The position numbers were made by a program, and so were the translations under genes. Source: an uncultured bacterium (lineage in GTDB: Bacteria > Pseudomonadota > Gammaproteobacteria > Burkholderiales > Burkholderiaceae_C). From it: a DNA stretch of 44,812 nucleotides. Positions within the stretch are counted from its first letter, which is position 1. Every line of letters starts with the position of its first letter. Location of the stretch: assembly GCA_903928495.1 (NCBI GenBank), contig CAIYQZ010000007.1, forward strand, positions 1 through 44,812, in the 5' to 3' direction. Positions 24,254-32,881 of this stretch are shown one piece after another. Below the pieces are notes generated by a model, which searched no databases, was not told the DNA's origin, and saw nothing but the letters and a program-made list of their open reading frames with translations.

Positions 24254-24925
24254 TCAGGGTTTGAGGTGGTTGAGTTCGGCCCAGCCGGTCCACATGATTT
24301 CAATACCAATGCACAGCAAGATGAAGGCCACCAGTCGCATCATGACCAGCGTGCCAACTTCACCGAGGCGTGCCAACAGGGTGGCAGCGTGTTTGTACAC
24401 GAGGTAGATCACCCCGGCTGTGATGGCGCAGCCCAACACCGCAACGAACGCACCAACCACATACAGTGCGGGTGTGGTGGGCGCTTTGGCTCCCAGAGCG
24501 ATGGCTGCCGCAATGGAACCGGGCCCAGTGGTCAACGGGAATGTGATGGGAAAGAAGCTGCGTCTGACGATGTCTGCTTCAGACGATTCAGGGACCTGGC
24601 TGTGCGCCACGGCTTGTCGGACGGAATCGTCATCCTGGCTGTTGAGCATGCGCCAGCCAGCGGCAGCCACCAGCAAGCCTCCTCCAATCCGGACAATGGG
24701 CAGGGAAATGCCAAACACGTCCAGCACATAGGTGCCCACCAGCATGGAAACAACCAGCACAAACCAGCAATTGATGGCCACCTGCCTGGCCATGCGCTGT
24801 GCCACCTGCGGGTCGCTGCCCGCCGTTGCGGTGAACACCGGTGCCCCGCTCAGTGGGTTGATGATGGGCAGCAAGGTCAACGGCACGATGACCAAGGCCT
24901 TGAGGAAGGTGTAAATCAGTTCCAA
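24254..24925 (-). CDS. MarC family integral membrane protein
   Basis: This 223-residue protein has about six membrane helices. The family markers are LLPIINPLSGAPVF at the N-terminus, MARQVAINCWFVLVVSMLVGTYVL, GISLPIVRIGGGLLVAAAGWRML and FFPITFPLTTGPGSIAAAIALGA. MarC (UPF0056) proteins were once linked to multiple antibiotic resistance, a role since withdrawn, so transport function is open. The first codon is TTG at 24925: an in-frame TAA lies a short way upstream and there is no ATG between, so the TTG start is the best choice. creA follows 18 bp downstream. Confidence 0.92.
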   Translation of the reverse strand: MELIYTFLKALVIVPLTLLPIINPLSGAPVFTATAGSDPQVAQRMARQVAINCWFVLVVSMLVGTYVLDVFGISLPIVRIGGGLLVAAAGWRMLNSQDDDSVRQAVAHSQVPESSEADIVRRSFFPITFPLTTGPGSIAAAIALGAKAPTTPALYVVGAFVAVLGCAITAGVIYLVYKHAATLLARLGEVGTLVMMRLVAFILLCIGIEIMWTGWAELNHLKP

Positions 24926-25029
24926 GCGGGGCTTTCGGTCGGGGGCGGATGGGGCGGCGGCATCTTACACTTCTGCTCTTGTGCGCAATGCTGTCGTTGC
25001 GTGTTGTTCAGGGTGCGGAGGGAGACGCC

Positions 25030-25683
25030 ATGGGCTGGTTGGACAAATGGTTTGGTGATCAGAAGCCTGCACCCGTGGCGGCGCAGGCACCGGGTGGGCA
25101 AGCGGCGATGACATTGGACGAGCGAATGGCCTTTCGCAGGCAGATGGTTCTGGAGTCCGTGAGGGACGTGATGGTCAACCACGGCCTGCTGTCTCCAGGA
25201 TACCGGGCCAGTGTGGCACGGCTGGACACCCGTGGGCATCAATTTGCCGTGATGGTCGACATGCTGCCAGCAGCGGCCGGGCGCACAGTTGACTCGCCTG
25301 GGGAACTGCATGCCATGGAAGCACGCATCACGTTGAACGCGTTGCGTCGCTACAAAATCAAGGTCACGGGGGTGTATTGGCGTGTGGTGCAGGAGATAAC
25401 CCAACCTGTCGCCGTCAAGACCGAGGTTGCGCCCACCACTGCTGCGGCCGCGCCGGTGGCACCGCAACCTGTGCCCAAGCCCGTGTTCTTGCGGCGCAAA
25501 ACCGATCATCCCGAAGAAGATGGATTCCCCGATACATTGGTTGAGGCACGGCCCACAGATGATGATTCGGTCAGCGCAGACGAACTGGCAGCTTTTGAAC
25601 GTGCTTTGAGCGAAGGCCAGTCGCCACAGTCGGTCAGCCTGGGCCGCAGAACCTACGAAACAGACTTTGCGCCCTTGGTCTGA
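25030..25683 (+). CDS. Conserved-looking protein of unknown function
   Basis: This 217-residue protein starts at ATG 25030, chosen because GGAGGGAG lies just upstream. The frame stays open to 24949, but that extension has no ribosome site. The N-terminus is MGWLDKWFGDQ, then a Pro/Ala linker. A compact alpha/beta region follows at about 27-125 (LDERMAFRRQMVLESVRDVMVNHGLLSPGYRASVARLDTRG, FAVMVDMLP, ALRRYKIKVTGVYWRV), then an Ala/Pro linker and an acidic tail (DDDSVSADELAAFERALSEG). I do not recognise the family. There is no signal or membrane segment. It is divergent from marC and convergent with flgN, outside the flagellar operon. Confidence 0.7.
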   Translation: MGWLDKWFGDQKPAPVAAQAPGGQAAMTLDERMAFRRQMVLESVRDVMVNHGLLSPGYRASVARLDTRGHQFAVMVDMLPAAAGRTVDSPGELHAMEARITLNALRRYKIKVTGVYWRVVQEITQPVAVKTEVAPTTAAAAPVAPQPVPKPVFLRRKTDHPEEDGFPDTLVEARPTDDDSVSADELAAFERALSEGQSPQSVSLGRRTYETDFAPLV

Positions 25684-25705
25684 GCCTGAGGCGTAACACT
25701 CAGGC
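25684..25705. terminator. Hairpin between convergent genes
   Basis: GCCTGAG, an 8-base loop and CTCAGGC lie directly after the stop of the 25030 gene and overlap the stop codon of flgN on the other strand. There is no clear T run on either side, so it may be a weak or Rho-assisted terminator. Confidence 0.4.
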
Positions 25706-26059
25706 CTGGTAAGACTTCAAGTTCGGGCCACGCGCGCCGCTGGCGAAACCCGATTTGCCGCCGTAAGCGCCCAAGCCGCGGTCCGGCAACAAGGTGGCCA
25801 ATGCCCTTTCTGCGGACGCACCTTGCTGGAGCATGGTGGTGCGCAGTGCAGAAATGCGGCGCTCGATGGCTTGTGCTGCAGCCTGGTCGTCGGGTGAAGA
25901 CCAGTCGTCCTGAACAGGGCTGCGCGCCCGGTTGTGCAGCGCTTGTTGCAATTGCTGGCACAGGGGCATCAGGGTGTCGGGCGCCGACGCGATCAATGCC
26001 GCTTCAATACCATCCAGCAGTGTGGATATGTCGGCCAAAAATGACGATGGCGCGGTCAT
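25700..26059 (-). CDS. flgN: FlgN-like chaperone for hook-junction proteins
   Basis: This 119-residue, mostly helical protein starts FLADISTLLDGIEAALIASAPDTLMPLCQQLQQALHNRA, with a second helix AIERRISALRTTMLQQGASAERALATLLPD. FlgN binds FlgK and FlgL in the cytoplasm before export, and both genes are in this window. The sequence is weakly conserved and shorter than the E. coli protein, so the call leans on position: directly behind flgM on the same strand, the usual betaproteobacterial order flgA-flgM-flgN. It ends in a Gly/Ala/Lys-rich tail (RGLGAYGGKSGFASGARGPN). Confidence 0.8.
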   Translation of the reverse strand: MTAPSSFLADISTLLDGIEAALIASAPDTLMPLCQQLQQALHNRARSPVQDDWSSPDDQAAAQAIERRISALRTTMLQQGASAERALATLLPDRGLGAYGGKSGFASGARGPNLKSYQA

Positions 26060-26128
26060 GATGCCGCGCCACGATGAGCAAGGAACAGAAAGGGCCGGGC
26101 AGTGGTGCCGGTCTGACTCATGTGACCA

Positions 26129-26467
26129 TCAGCGTCGGGATGCGCTGAGCATTTCACTGGCATTTGCCAGGAGTTTGTCTGCAATGGCTTCTGCATTCAC
26201 TTGAAAGCTGCCATTGGCAATAGAGGCCTTGATGGCCTCGACCTTGCCGCTGTCGAAGGTGTCGGTGCTGGCACTTTGGGTCGCAAGTGTCTGGCTTTGC
26301 GGCGACAGTGTGACCGTCACACCACTGCCAGTGGGTGAAGCTGAACCTTGCGATTTGCCCACAGACTTGCTTGCACCCGCAGCCGAATTGGCTGGGCGTT
26401 CAGCAGGTTTGGCCGCACCGGCAGCAGCGGCACCGGTTTGGATTTCGGACATCAGATCAAGTTTCAT
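26129..26467 (-). CDS. flgM: FlgM, anti-sigma-28 factor
   Basis: This 112-residue protein has a disordered Ala/Ser/Pro-rich N-terminal half and the FliA-binding C-terminal helices DTFDSGKVEAIKASIANGSFQVNAEAIADKLLANASEML. FlgM holds sigma-28 inactive until the hook-basal body is complete and FlgM is exported. CTGGAGAGCGCC provides a ribosome site for ATG 26467. A FliA-type promoter lies 39 bp upstream, which would give the usual negative feedback. flgN follows 69 bp downstream. Confidence 0.93.
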   Translation of the reverse strand: MKLDLMSEIQTGAAAAGAAKPAERPANSAAGASKSVGKSQGSASPTGSGVTVTLSPQSQTLATQSASTDTFDSGKVEAIKASIANGSFQVNAEAIADKLLANASEMLSASRR

Positions 26468-26505
26468 GGCGCTCTCCAGGCCCCAAAAAGGGCTTTGTGG
26501 AAAGA

Positions 26506-26532
26506 CTATCGACGGGGTTTCGCCGGACTTTA
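26506..26532 (-). promoter_or_regulatory. Sigma-28 (FliA) promoter for flgM
   Basis: On the minus strand TAAAGTCC (26532-26525), an 11-base spacer, then GTCGATAG (26513-26506). The sigma-28 consensus is TAAAGTTT, 11 bases, GCCGATAA; this matches 6 of 8 in each box with exact spacing. It lies in the 143-bp gap between flgA and flgM, so flgM-flgN can be transcribed as late genes apart from flgA. Confidence 0.85.
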
Positions 26533-26610
26533 ACCTTTTTTTATGAATTTGATGCCCGCCCTGCGGGTTTTGCCCGGTTTGACCACCGGGTTTGAAGCAC
26601 GCAACTGGGT

Positions 26611-27342
26611 TCAGAGCGTCAGTTCGACCACTCCCGACTTGTTCACAGGGCCGGAAACGACCTTGCCGTTGGTCAATTTGACCCGGGCGGGTTGCCCCAC
26701 CTGGCCCGCCGTGAGGGCCTGACCGGTGGCAGACATTTCAAAGCCGACTCCAGTTGTGGATACGCGCACTTGGCTGCCAACCGCGAACACCTGCGGAGGG
26801 CGTACGCTGTTCTGGCGCAGCGCCTGCCCGGGGAGCAGGGTGAACGCAGCCTGCATGCCGACCCATTGCTCGGGCAATGGTACGACGGGTGAGCGGTTCT
26901 CAGCCCAATCCACCTCGGCCACCAGTTCTGCGTCGTCTGCGGTCAGCACGCTGTTGGCCGCCACATTCTTTTTCAGCACCCAGGCGGGACCCCATGCTTT
27001 GACGGTCACGGGCAGAAACACGTTCCACGCCACGGGACCCTCCAGGCACTTGAGACCAACACGCGAGCGTCCCCACAACTGCGTGCCTTTGGGCAGATAG
27101 GGCTCGATGCGGGCACAGGGTGCCAATTGCAAGCGGGGGTCGAGCCGGCCGATCTGTATCTCTGGCCTGAGCGCGCCGGTGCCACCGGCCAGTGACTGAG
27201 TGTCGAGTGTCTGGTTGATCCACTGGCCAGCGAAATGGCTGATGTCGTCCTGGCTCTGCGCTTGAGCCGCACCAGCAACACACATGCAGGCGATCACGCA
27301 CGCCATGTGGCGCGATATCGGGCTGGGTGGGGTGTTTCGCAT
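26611..27342 (-). CDS. flgA: FlgA, P-ring assembly chaperone
   Basis: This 243-residue protein has a Sec signal peptide ending AGAAQA. The mature protein has an N-terminal domain (HFAGQWINQTLDTQSLAGG and later LAPCARIEPYLPKGTQLWGRSRVGLKC) and a C-terminal SAF-like domain (VLKKNVAANSVLTADDAELVAEVDW, then LPGQALRQNSVRPPQVFAVGSQVRV, ending GKVVSGPVNKSGVVELTL). FlgA helps FlgI polymerise into the P ring in the periplasm. ATG 27342 has AGGAG five bases upstream and is preferred over the in-frame TTG at 27357. It is divergent from flgB. Confidence 0.94.
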   Translation of the reverse strand: MRNTPPSPISRHMACVIACMCVAGAAQAQSQDDISHFAGQWINQTLDTQSLAGGTGALRPEIQIGRLDPRLQLAPCARIEPYLPKGTQLWGRSRVGLKCLEGPVAWNVFLPVTVKAWGPAWVLKKNVAANSVLTADDAELVAEVDWAENRSPVVPLPEQWVGMQAAFTLLPGQALRQNSVRPPQVFAVGSQVRVSTTGVGFEMSATGQALTAGQVGQPARVKLTNGKVVSGPVNKSGVVELTL

Positions 27343-27537
27343 GGGGACTCCTAGCAAAGCTTTTCGGACGCCGCAACTGTAGGTTCTCCGGTCGGCCGCA
27401 TGGGCGAGATAAAGCGGGTATTCCGGTTGTTATTCGCGGTATCGAAAGGGCTCAAGATTTTCATAATTCGTCCACCGGAAGTGTTCAGGCGTTGCCCTCC
27501 GGAGTCACACAACCAACGCCGCCCACAGGAGCCCGCC
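27343..27537. promoter_or_regulatory. Divergent flgA / flgB control region
   Basis: This 195-bp gap serves both flagellar transcription units. It is AT-richer than its flanks. A CATAAT at 27462-27467 could be a -10 for flgB, but no -35 of quality sits 17 bp upstream, as expected for an activator-dependent class II promoter. The segment of about 27410-27450 has AT-rich, partly inverted motifs (GATAAAGCGGG, GTTATTCGCGG) where FlhDC could bind; I cannot align it firmly to the FlhDC box. Confidence 0.4.
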
Positions 27538-27942
27538 ATGCTTGAACAGCTCACCAGCCGACTGGATACGTTCTCCAGCTCGCTGCAGTTGCGGTCGGCA
27601 CGCCAGCAGGTGTTGGCCAGCAACATTGCCAACGTGGACACCCCCGGCTATGTGGCGCGGGACATCGATTTCGGCGCTGCGTTGCAAAACGCCATGTCTG
27701 GACAAACCGGGCTCAGGTTGGGGCATTCAGATGCACGTCACTTGACCGTGACCAGCACCGAAGGCCTGATCGGCAGCCCCTTGGCTTACACCGTGCAAAC
27801 GCAACCCAGTCTTGACGGCAACAGCGTGGATCTGGATCAACAACGTGCCAACTTCACCGACAACGCGATCCGCTACGAATCGACGCTTCGCTTCATCAAC
27901 GGGCATGTGAAAACCATGCTCAGTGCCATCACCGGCCAGTGA
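27538..27942 (+). CDS. flgB: FlgB, flagellar proximal rod protein
   Basis: This 134-residue rod protein begins LEQLTSRLDTFSSSLQLRSARQQVLASNIANVDTPGYVARDIDF, the standard ASNIANVDTPGY motif of axial proteins. A C-terminal helix FTDNAIRYESTLRFINGHVKTMLSAITGQ packs against it. ACAGGAG lies 7 bases before ATG 27538. The frame is open upstream, but that sequence is intergenic in character. It is the first gene of the plus-strand flgBCDEFGHIJKL run. Confidence 0.96.
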   Translation: MLEQLTSRLDTFSSSLQLRSARQQVLASNIANVDTPGYVARDIDFGAALQNAMSGQTGLRLGHSDARHLTVTSTEGLIGSPLAYTVQTQPSLDGNSVDLDQQRANFTDNAIRYESTLRFINGHVKTMLSAITGQ

Positions 27943-27969
27943 GCCGACTGAGCACGCAGGAGATACACC

Positions 27970-28374
27970 ATGTCAATGTTCAACATCCTCGGGGTTTCAG
28001 GCAGCGCGGTCAGCGCGCAAGCCCAGCGCCTGAACGTGGTGGCCAGCAACCTGGCCAACGCCGATGCGGTGGCGGGTCCGGATGGCAAGTCCTACAAGTC
28101 GCGCCAGGTTCTGTTCCAGACCATGCCCGGCAATGACCCGGGTACCGCCGGTGTCAAGGTGCGCCAGATCTCGGAGAGCGATGCTCCCGCCCGCCGCACC
28201 CATGAACCGCACCACCCCAGCGCCGATGAGGAAGGTTATGTGACCCACTCCAACGTGAACCCGGTGGAGGAAATGGTCAACATGATTTCGGCCAGCCGCT
28301 CGTACCAGAACAACGTGGAGGTGATGAACACCGCCAAGTCGTTGATGCTGAAAACCCTGCAAATGGGCCAGTGA
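27970..28374 (+). CDS. flgC: FlgC, flagellar proximal rod protein
   Basis: This 134-residue protein starts MSMFNILGVSGSAVSAQAQ, then RLNVVASNLANADAVAGPDG. The C-terminus has the conserved HSNVNPVEEMVNMISASRSYQNNVEVMNTAKSLMLKTLQMGQ. FlgC forms part of the proximal rod with FlgB and FlgF. GCAGGAG lies just before ATG 27970, 27 bp after flgB. The length and both terminal motifs are typical. Confidence 0.97.
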   Translation: MSMFNILGVSGSAVSAQAQRLNVVASNLANADAVAGPDGKSYKSRQVLFQTMPGNDPGTAGVKVRQISESDAPARRTHEPHHPSADEEGYVTHSNVNPVEEMVNMISASRSYQNNVEVMNTAKSLMLKTLQMGQ

Positions 28375-28406
28375 CCGTTTTATTGGACTGAACCCAGGAA
28401 TCTGCC

Positions 28407-29063
28407 ATGTTCTCCACCCAACTCACCACCTCGCAAATTGAGGCGTACAACAAATCGGGCACTGCCACGGCCAAGAGCGCTGATCCACAGGCGGAACAAG
28501 ACAAGTTCATGAAGATGCTGGTCGCCCAACTGAACAACCAGGATCCGCTCAATCCGATGGACAACGCGCAGATGACCAGCCAGATGGCTCAAATCAACAC
28601 GGTTAGCGGCATCCAGCAATTGAACAAGACCATGACCGACATGGCCACCCAGTTTGGCAGCCTGCAGGCATTGCAGGGCGTGTCATTGATCGGACGCACG
28701 GCGCTGGTGGAGGGCAGTACACCGGTCGTTGAGGAGGAAGTGGCTTACGGTGGATTCGAGCTGCCCGGCAAGGCCGACAGTGTCCAGGTCACTGTGTTGG
28801 GCAAGGCAGGCCAAGTGCTGGGCACGGCCAATCTGGGGGCCATGGAAGCTGGGCAACAGTTCTTCCAGGTGCCCCTGGCAGGGGTGGACCCCGCTGCCGT
28901 GGGCAGCTTCACTGTTGCCGCCAAAGCCGGCCAGACCGCCGTTGCCGCCAAAACCATCAGTTTGATGCCCATCGCTGCCGTGAGCATGCAAAACGGGGCC
29001 TTAAAGCTGACGGGCAGCGATGGAAGCAGTTTTGGATACGACAAGGTGCTGGGCTACCGCTGA
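28407..29063 (+). CDS. flgD: FlgD, hook cap / assembly scaffold
   Basis: This 218-residue protein has the family signature at about residues 29-60 (DKFMKMLVAQLNNQDPLNPMDNAQMTSQMAQINTVSGIQQLN) and a C-terminal FlgD Ig-like/Tudor region (GVSLIGRTALVEG, then YGGFELPGKADSVQVTVLG). FlgD caps the growing hook and guides FlgE assembly, and is not kept in the final structure. It follows flgC by 32 bp, with CCCAGGAATC before ATG 28407. Confidence 0.96.
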   Translation: MFSTQLTTSQIEAYNKSGTATAKSADPQAEQDKFMKMLVAQLNNQDPLNPMDNAQMTSQMAQINTVSGIQQLNKTMTDMATQFGSLQALQGVSLIGRTALVEGSTPVVEEEVAYGGFELPGKADSVQVTVLGKAGQVLGTANLGAMEAGQQFFQVPLAGVDPAAVGSFTVAAKAGQTAVAAKTISLMPIAAVSMQNGALKLTGSDGSSFGYDKVLGYR

Positions 29064-29120
29064 ACTGCGTCCCCATCCCTCAGCACACCACCCCATACAC
29101 ATTCCCAACAGGAGAACACC

Positions 29121-30476
29121 ATGAGTTTCGGAACCGGCCTCTCTGGCTTGAATGCATCGGCCAAAAACCTCGATGTGATCGGTCACAACATCGCCAATGC
29201 GAACACCACCGGCATGAAAGCCGGGCGGGCGGAATTTGCTGAGTTGTATGCCAGCTCGCTGGGGGCATCAGGTGGCAGCAACGGCGGGATTGGCGTGAGC
29301 GTTGCCACGATCTCGCAGCAGTTTTCCCAAGGCAACTTGAAGGTCACCGGAAACGGCTTGGACATGGGTATCAATGGAGAAGGTTTTTTCAAGGTTGCCT
29401 TGACCGACGGCTCGACTGCCTACACCCGGAACGGTGAATTCAAGCTGGATGCCGATGGTTTCATCGTGACCAACCTTGGCGCCAAGCTCCACGGGTACAC
29501 GCCCGATGTGCCGGGCGGCATCATCGTCACCGGTGCGACCAAGCCGCTTCAGTTACCCACAGGCGGATTGATTGAGGCTCAGCCTACATCCACGATCACT
29601 GCGACCGCCAACCTGGACTCCTCTGCCGCAGTGCTCACGGAAATCATTCCGCCTGCCACCGTTGCTACACCGATTCCGCTGCCGACAGCGTCAACCACAC
29701 CGTCAGCGGCCACAGTGATCAGGGACGAGCACAAGAAATATGGCACCACGGTCAATGCATACGACGAACTGGGCAACGCTATTCCGGTGACTTTGTACTA
29801 CGTCAAAACCGGGCCCAACGAATGGGAGCAGTTGGTCAGTCTGGACGGCAACAACGCGGCCTTCAGTCAGACGATTGAGTTCAACGCAGCCGACGAATCT
29901 CCGGCCCCTCCGCCGCCCACTGTGGGCTTCAAGGCGGGCTACCCCCTCAACGGCTACGCACCGTTGTCAATCACCATTCCTGCTGCAACTGCGCCTGCCG
30001 TGGCACCAACGGCAGACCTGACACTGGAGATTCAGTATGGAAACGGCCCCGATGCGTGGACCTTGTCTCAATTCGGGTCTGGATTCTCGGTGTTCGATAT
30101 CAACCAGGACGGTTATTCGGCTGGAGAACTGACATCCATCAAAACGTCAGAGGATGGGGTGATCTCCGCACGTTACTCCAACGGCACCACGCAAGAAATC
30201 GGTCAAATTGCGCTCTCGCGCTTCCGCAACGTGCAGGGGTTGAACCCCATCAGCGGTGGTTATTGGGGTGAAACGGCGTCGTCAGGCAATCCCATCGAGG
30301 GGCAGCCGCAAACCGGACGTTACGGTCAGGTCAAGGAAAACTCGCTGGAAGAATCCAACGTAGACCTCACAGCCGAACTGGTCAACATGATCGTGGCGCA
30401 GCGTTCCTACCAGGCCAACGCCCAGACCATCAAGACGCAGGACCAGGTGTTGACCACGTTGGTCAACCTGCGCTGA
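29121..30476 (+). CDS. flgE: FlgE, flagellar hook protein
   Basis: This 451-residue protein starts MSFGTGLSGLNASAKNLDVI, then GHNIANANTTGMKAGRAEF, and ends with SLEESNVDLTAELVNMIVAQRSYQANAQTIKTQDQVLTTLVNLR. Both terminal coiled-coil motifs are intact. The central domains carry a FlgE D2-like region (HKKYGTTVNAYDELGNAIPVTLYYVKT) and Pro/Thr/Ala-rich insertions (about 170-205), which are exposed surface and vary among species. CAGGAG precedes ATG 29121. Confidence 0.96.
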   Translation: MSFGTGLSGLNASAKNLDVIGHNIANANTTGMKAGRAEFAELYASSLGASGGSNGGIGVSVATISQQFSQGNLKVTGNGLDMGINGEGFFKVALTDGSTAYTRNGEFKLDADGFIVTNLGAKLHGYTPDVPGGIIVTGATKPLQLPTGGLIEAQPTSTITATANLDSSAAVLTEIIPPATVATPIPLPTASTTPSAATVIRDEHKKYGTTVNAYDELGNAIPVTLYYVKTGPNEWEQLVSLDGNNAAFSQTIEFNAADESPAPPPPTVGFKAGYPLNGYAPLSITIPAATAPAVAPTADLTLEIQYGNGPDAWTLSQFGSGFSVFDINQDGYSAGELTSIKTSEDGVISARYSNGTTQEIGQIALSRFRNVQGLNPISGGYWGETASSGNPIEGQPQTGRYGQVKENSLEESNVDLTAELVNMIVAQRSYQANAQTIKTQDQVLTTLVNLR

Positions 30477-30505
30477 TCGTTTTCACCTGAGAAAGCTGGC
30501 ACACC

Positions 30506-31243
30506 ATGGACCACATCATTTACACCGCCGCATCGGGTGCGAACGCGGCCATGGCGCGCCAGCATGCGCTTTCGCACAACCTGGCCAACGTGTCCACACC
30601 TGGTTTTCGGGCCGAGCTGTCCACGCACCGTTCCGTGCCCCTGGAGGGTTCGGGTGCCAGTACCCGGGTGTTCGCGATCGAAGCCACGGCGGGGCATCTC
30701 GACAAAGCCGGCCCCATCACCCAGACCGGGCGCAACCTGGACGTTGCCGCTCGCGACAACGCCTACTTTGCACTGCAGGCGCTTGACGGCACCGAGGCCT
30801 ACACCCGTGCCGGTGCGCTGGAAGTGCGCCAGGACGGCACGCTGGTCAACCCCCAAGGCCTGCCCATGCTCGACGCTGGGGGCGCTCCCATCACCGTGCC
30901 CGAGCGGGCCAGGGTGCAAATCGGTGCTGATGGCACCGTGTCGGCCAAGGTGGGCAACGAGCCTGTCACCGTGGTGGGCCGTTTGAAGATGGTCACCCCC
31001 ACGCCGGAGCAGCGCCTGAAGCGAGGCGACGACGGGTTCTTCCGTGGGGCTGCCGGTCAGCCACTGGATGCTGACCCCAACGCCCGTTTGCAAGACGCAG
31101 CGTTGGAGGGGTCCAACGTGAACCCCATCGAAGCCATGGTGGGAATGATCCAGGTAGCCCGCCAGTTCGAGCAGCAGATGAAGTTGCTGCAAACCGCCGA
31201 AAAGAATGACCAGACCGCCAGCCAATTGCTGGGCATGAACTGA
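30506..31243 (+). CDS. flgF: FlgF, flagellar rod protein
   Basis: This 245-residue protein has MDHIIYTAASGANAAMARQH, then [20 protein letters not shown], a central VAARDNAYFALQALDGTEAYTRAGALEVRQDGTLV block, and the C-terminal LEGSNVNPIEAMVGMIQVARQFEQQMKLLQTAEKNDQTASQLL. It is a proximal rod component between FlgC and FlgG. TGAGAAAG lies upstream of ATG 30506. It is 21 bp from flgG. Confidence 0.96.
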   Translation: MDHIIYTAASGANAAMARQHALSHNLANVSTPGFRAELSTHRSVPLEGSGASTRVFAIEATAGHLDKAGPITQTGRNLDVAARDNAYFALQALDGTEAYTRAGALEVRQDGTLVNPQGLPMLDAGGAPITVPERARVQIGADGTVSAKVGNEPVTVVGRLKMVTPTPEQRLKRGDDGFFRGAAGQPLDADPNARLQDAALEGSNVNPIEAMVGMIQVARQFEQQMKLLQTAEKNDQTASQLLGMN

Positions 31244-31264
31244 TAGCTGAAAGAGAGCCACGCC

Positions 31265-32047
31265 ATGATCAACTCACTCTGGGTCGCCAAAACCGGCATG
31301 CAAGCCCAGCAAACCCAGCTGGACGTGATTTCCCATAACCTGGCCAACGTGTCCACCAGCGGTTTCAAGCGCGGCACGGCCGTGTTTGAAGACCTGATCT
31401 ACCAAAACCTGCGCCAGGTGGGCGCGGCCAGCACCGAGCAAACCGAGTTGCCCACCGGTCTGCAACTGGGTCTGGGAGTGCGCACCGTGGCCACCAGCCG
31501 CAACTACAGCCAGGGCAACCTGCAGCAAAGCGGCAACACCCTGGACATGGCCATCAACGGTGACGGTTTCTTCCAGATCCAGCAGGCCGACGGCACCATC
31601 GGCTACACCCGTGACGGCGCGTTCCAAGTGAACTCTCAGGGCCAGTTGGTCACCTCGGGTGGCTACTTGATGTCTGGTGGCATCACCATTCCGGCCGACG
31701 CCCGCAGCGTCACGATCAACAACCAAGGGCAGGTCAGCGTGGTGCAGGGCACCAACGCAGCGCCGACTGTGGTGGGCCAGATCGAACTGGCCAGCTTCAT
31801 CAACCCCGCCGGGTTGGAGGCACGCGGTCAAAACCTGTTCACTGAAACCGCTGCGTCGGGCAACCCCATCACAGGGGCACCTGGTACCAACGGCATGGGG
31901 CCGGTGATGCAGGGCTACCTGGAAACCTCCAACGTGAACGTGGTGCAGGAACTGGTGACCATGATCCAGACGCAGCGCGCCTATGAAATGAATTCCAAAG
32001 CCATTCAGACTTCGGACCAGATGCTGGCCAAACTGGGTCAGCTCTGA
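31265..32047 (+). CDS. flgG: FlgG, flagellar distal rod protein
   Basis: This 260-residue protein begins [20 protein letters not shown], then [34 protein letters not shown], the diagnostic FlgG N-terminus. It ends [44 protein letters not shown]. It forms the distal rod. GAAAGAGAGCC precedes ATG 31265. The length is exactly typical. Confidence 0.97.
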   Translation: MINSLWVAKTGMQAQQTQLDVISHNLANVSTSGFKRGTAVFEDLIYQNLRQVGAASTEQTELPTGLQLGLGVRTVATSRNYSQGNLQQSGNTLDMAINGDGFFQIQQADGTIGYTRDGAFQVNSQGQLVTSGGYLMSGGITIPADARSVTINNQGQVSVVQGTNAAPTVVGQIELASFINPAGLEARGQNLFTETAASGNPITGAPGTNGMGPVMQGYLETSNVNVVQELVTMIQTQRAYEMNSKAIQTSDQMLAKLGQL

Positions 32048-32088
32048 TTCTCAAGCTTTTTTGACCTCTACCGCTTGATGGTGTTGAA
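32048..32088 (+). repeat. Dispersed repeat, family 1, between flgG and flgH
   Basis: The core at 32065-32082 (CCTCTACCGCTTGATGGT) is 16/18 identical to the core inside the IclR gene. It fills the 41-bp gap before flgH and removes any classic ribosome site; only GATGGTG remains upstream of the flgH ATG. Confidence 0.6.
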
Positions 32089-32811
32089 ATGTCAGCTACA
32101 CAATTGAACCCTCTTTTTCACGTGGCCCGGTGGGCTGGGTGGGGCGCTGCAGTGCTCTCGCTCAGCGCGTGTGTGTCGTTGCAGCAAGTGCCAGAGGTCG
32201 ATGTGGCCGAACCCCCGCCCATCGACTGGCGCAAGCAAAGCCAGCAAGCAGCGGCGGCCCGCCCGGCCACGGGCAGCCTGTTCCAGGCCGCGAGTTATCG
32301 GCCTGGCTTTGAGGACCCCCGCGCACGGATGGTGGGTGACAGCATCACCATCCAGATTGTGGAGTCGGTCACGGCCACGCAAAAATCCACTTCCAACGTC
32401 AGCAAAACGGGCGCGGTGGACAGTTCCATCACCTCTTTGCCTTTGCTGGGGGCTGGCAGCAGCATTCTCGGCAAGCTCGGTGCCGGTGCCGAAAGCAGCA
32501 ACACATTTGCCGGCACAGGCGACACGGCCAACAACCAGACTTTCACCGGCACCATCACCGGTACCGTCATGGAAGTGCTGCCCAATGGTCACCTGGTGGT
32601 GGTGGGCGAGAAGCAGATTGGCGTGAACCACAACGTGGACGTGCTCCGCTTCTCCGGTGTGGTGGACCCCCGTCATGTCCGTCCGGGCAACGTGGTGCCG
32701 TCCACGCAGGTGGCGAATGCGCGCATCCAGTCGCGTGGCCGAGGGCAGCAGGCCGAAGCACAGCAAATTGGCTGGCTTTCACGGTTCTTTTTAAACGTTC
32801 TGCCGTTTTAG
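32089..32811 (+). CDS. flgH: FlgH, flagellar L-ring lipoprotein
   Basis: This 240-residue lipoprotein has lipobox LSAC (Cys28). The L-ring body follows: GSLFQAASYRPGFEDPRARMVGDSITIQIVES, then NQTFTGTITGTVMEVLPNGHLVVVGEKQIGVNHNVDVLRFSGVVDPRHVRPGNVVPSTQVANARIQ. FlgH forms the outer-membrane ring around the rod. The 41-bp gap from flgG is filled by a dispersed repeat, so translation may rely on the weak GATGGTG upstream of ATG 32089. Confidence 0.96.
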   Translation: MSATQLNPLFHVARWAGWGAAVLSLSACVSLQQVPEVDVAEPPPIDWRKQSQQAAAARPATGSLFQAASYRPGFEDPRARMVGDSITIQIVESVTATQKSTSNVSKTGAVDSSITSLPLLGAGSSILGKLGAGAESSNTFAGTGDTANNQTFTGTITGTVMEVLPNGHLVVVGEKQIGVNHNVDVLRFSGVVDPRHVRPGNVVPSTQVANARIQSRGRGQQAEAQQIGWLSRFFLNVLPF

Positions 32812-32881
32812 TTATCGGCAAACTTGTCGAACAGGCCGTTGCACCCCGTGCACGGCGCTGTGAACGACAAGGAGTGCCGAT

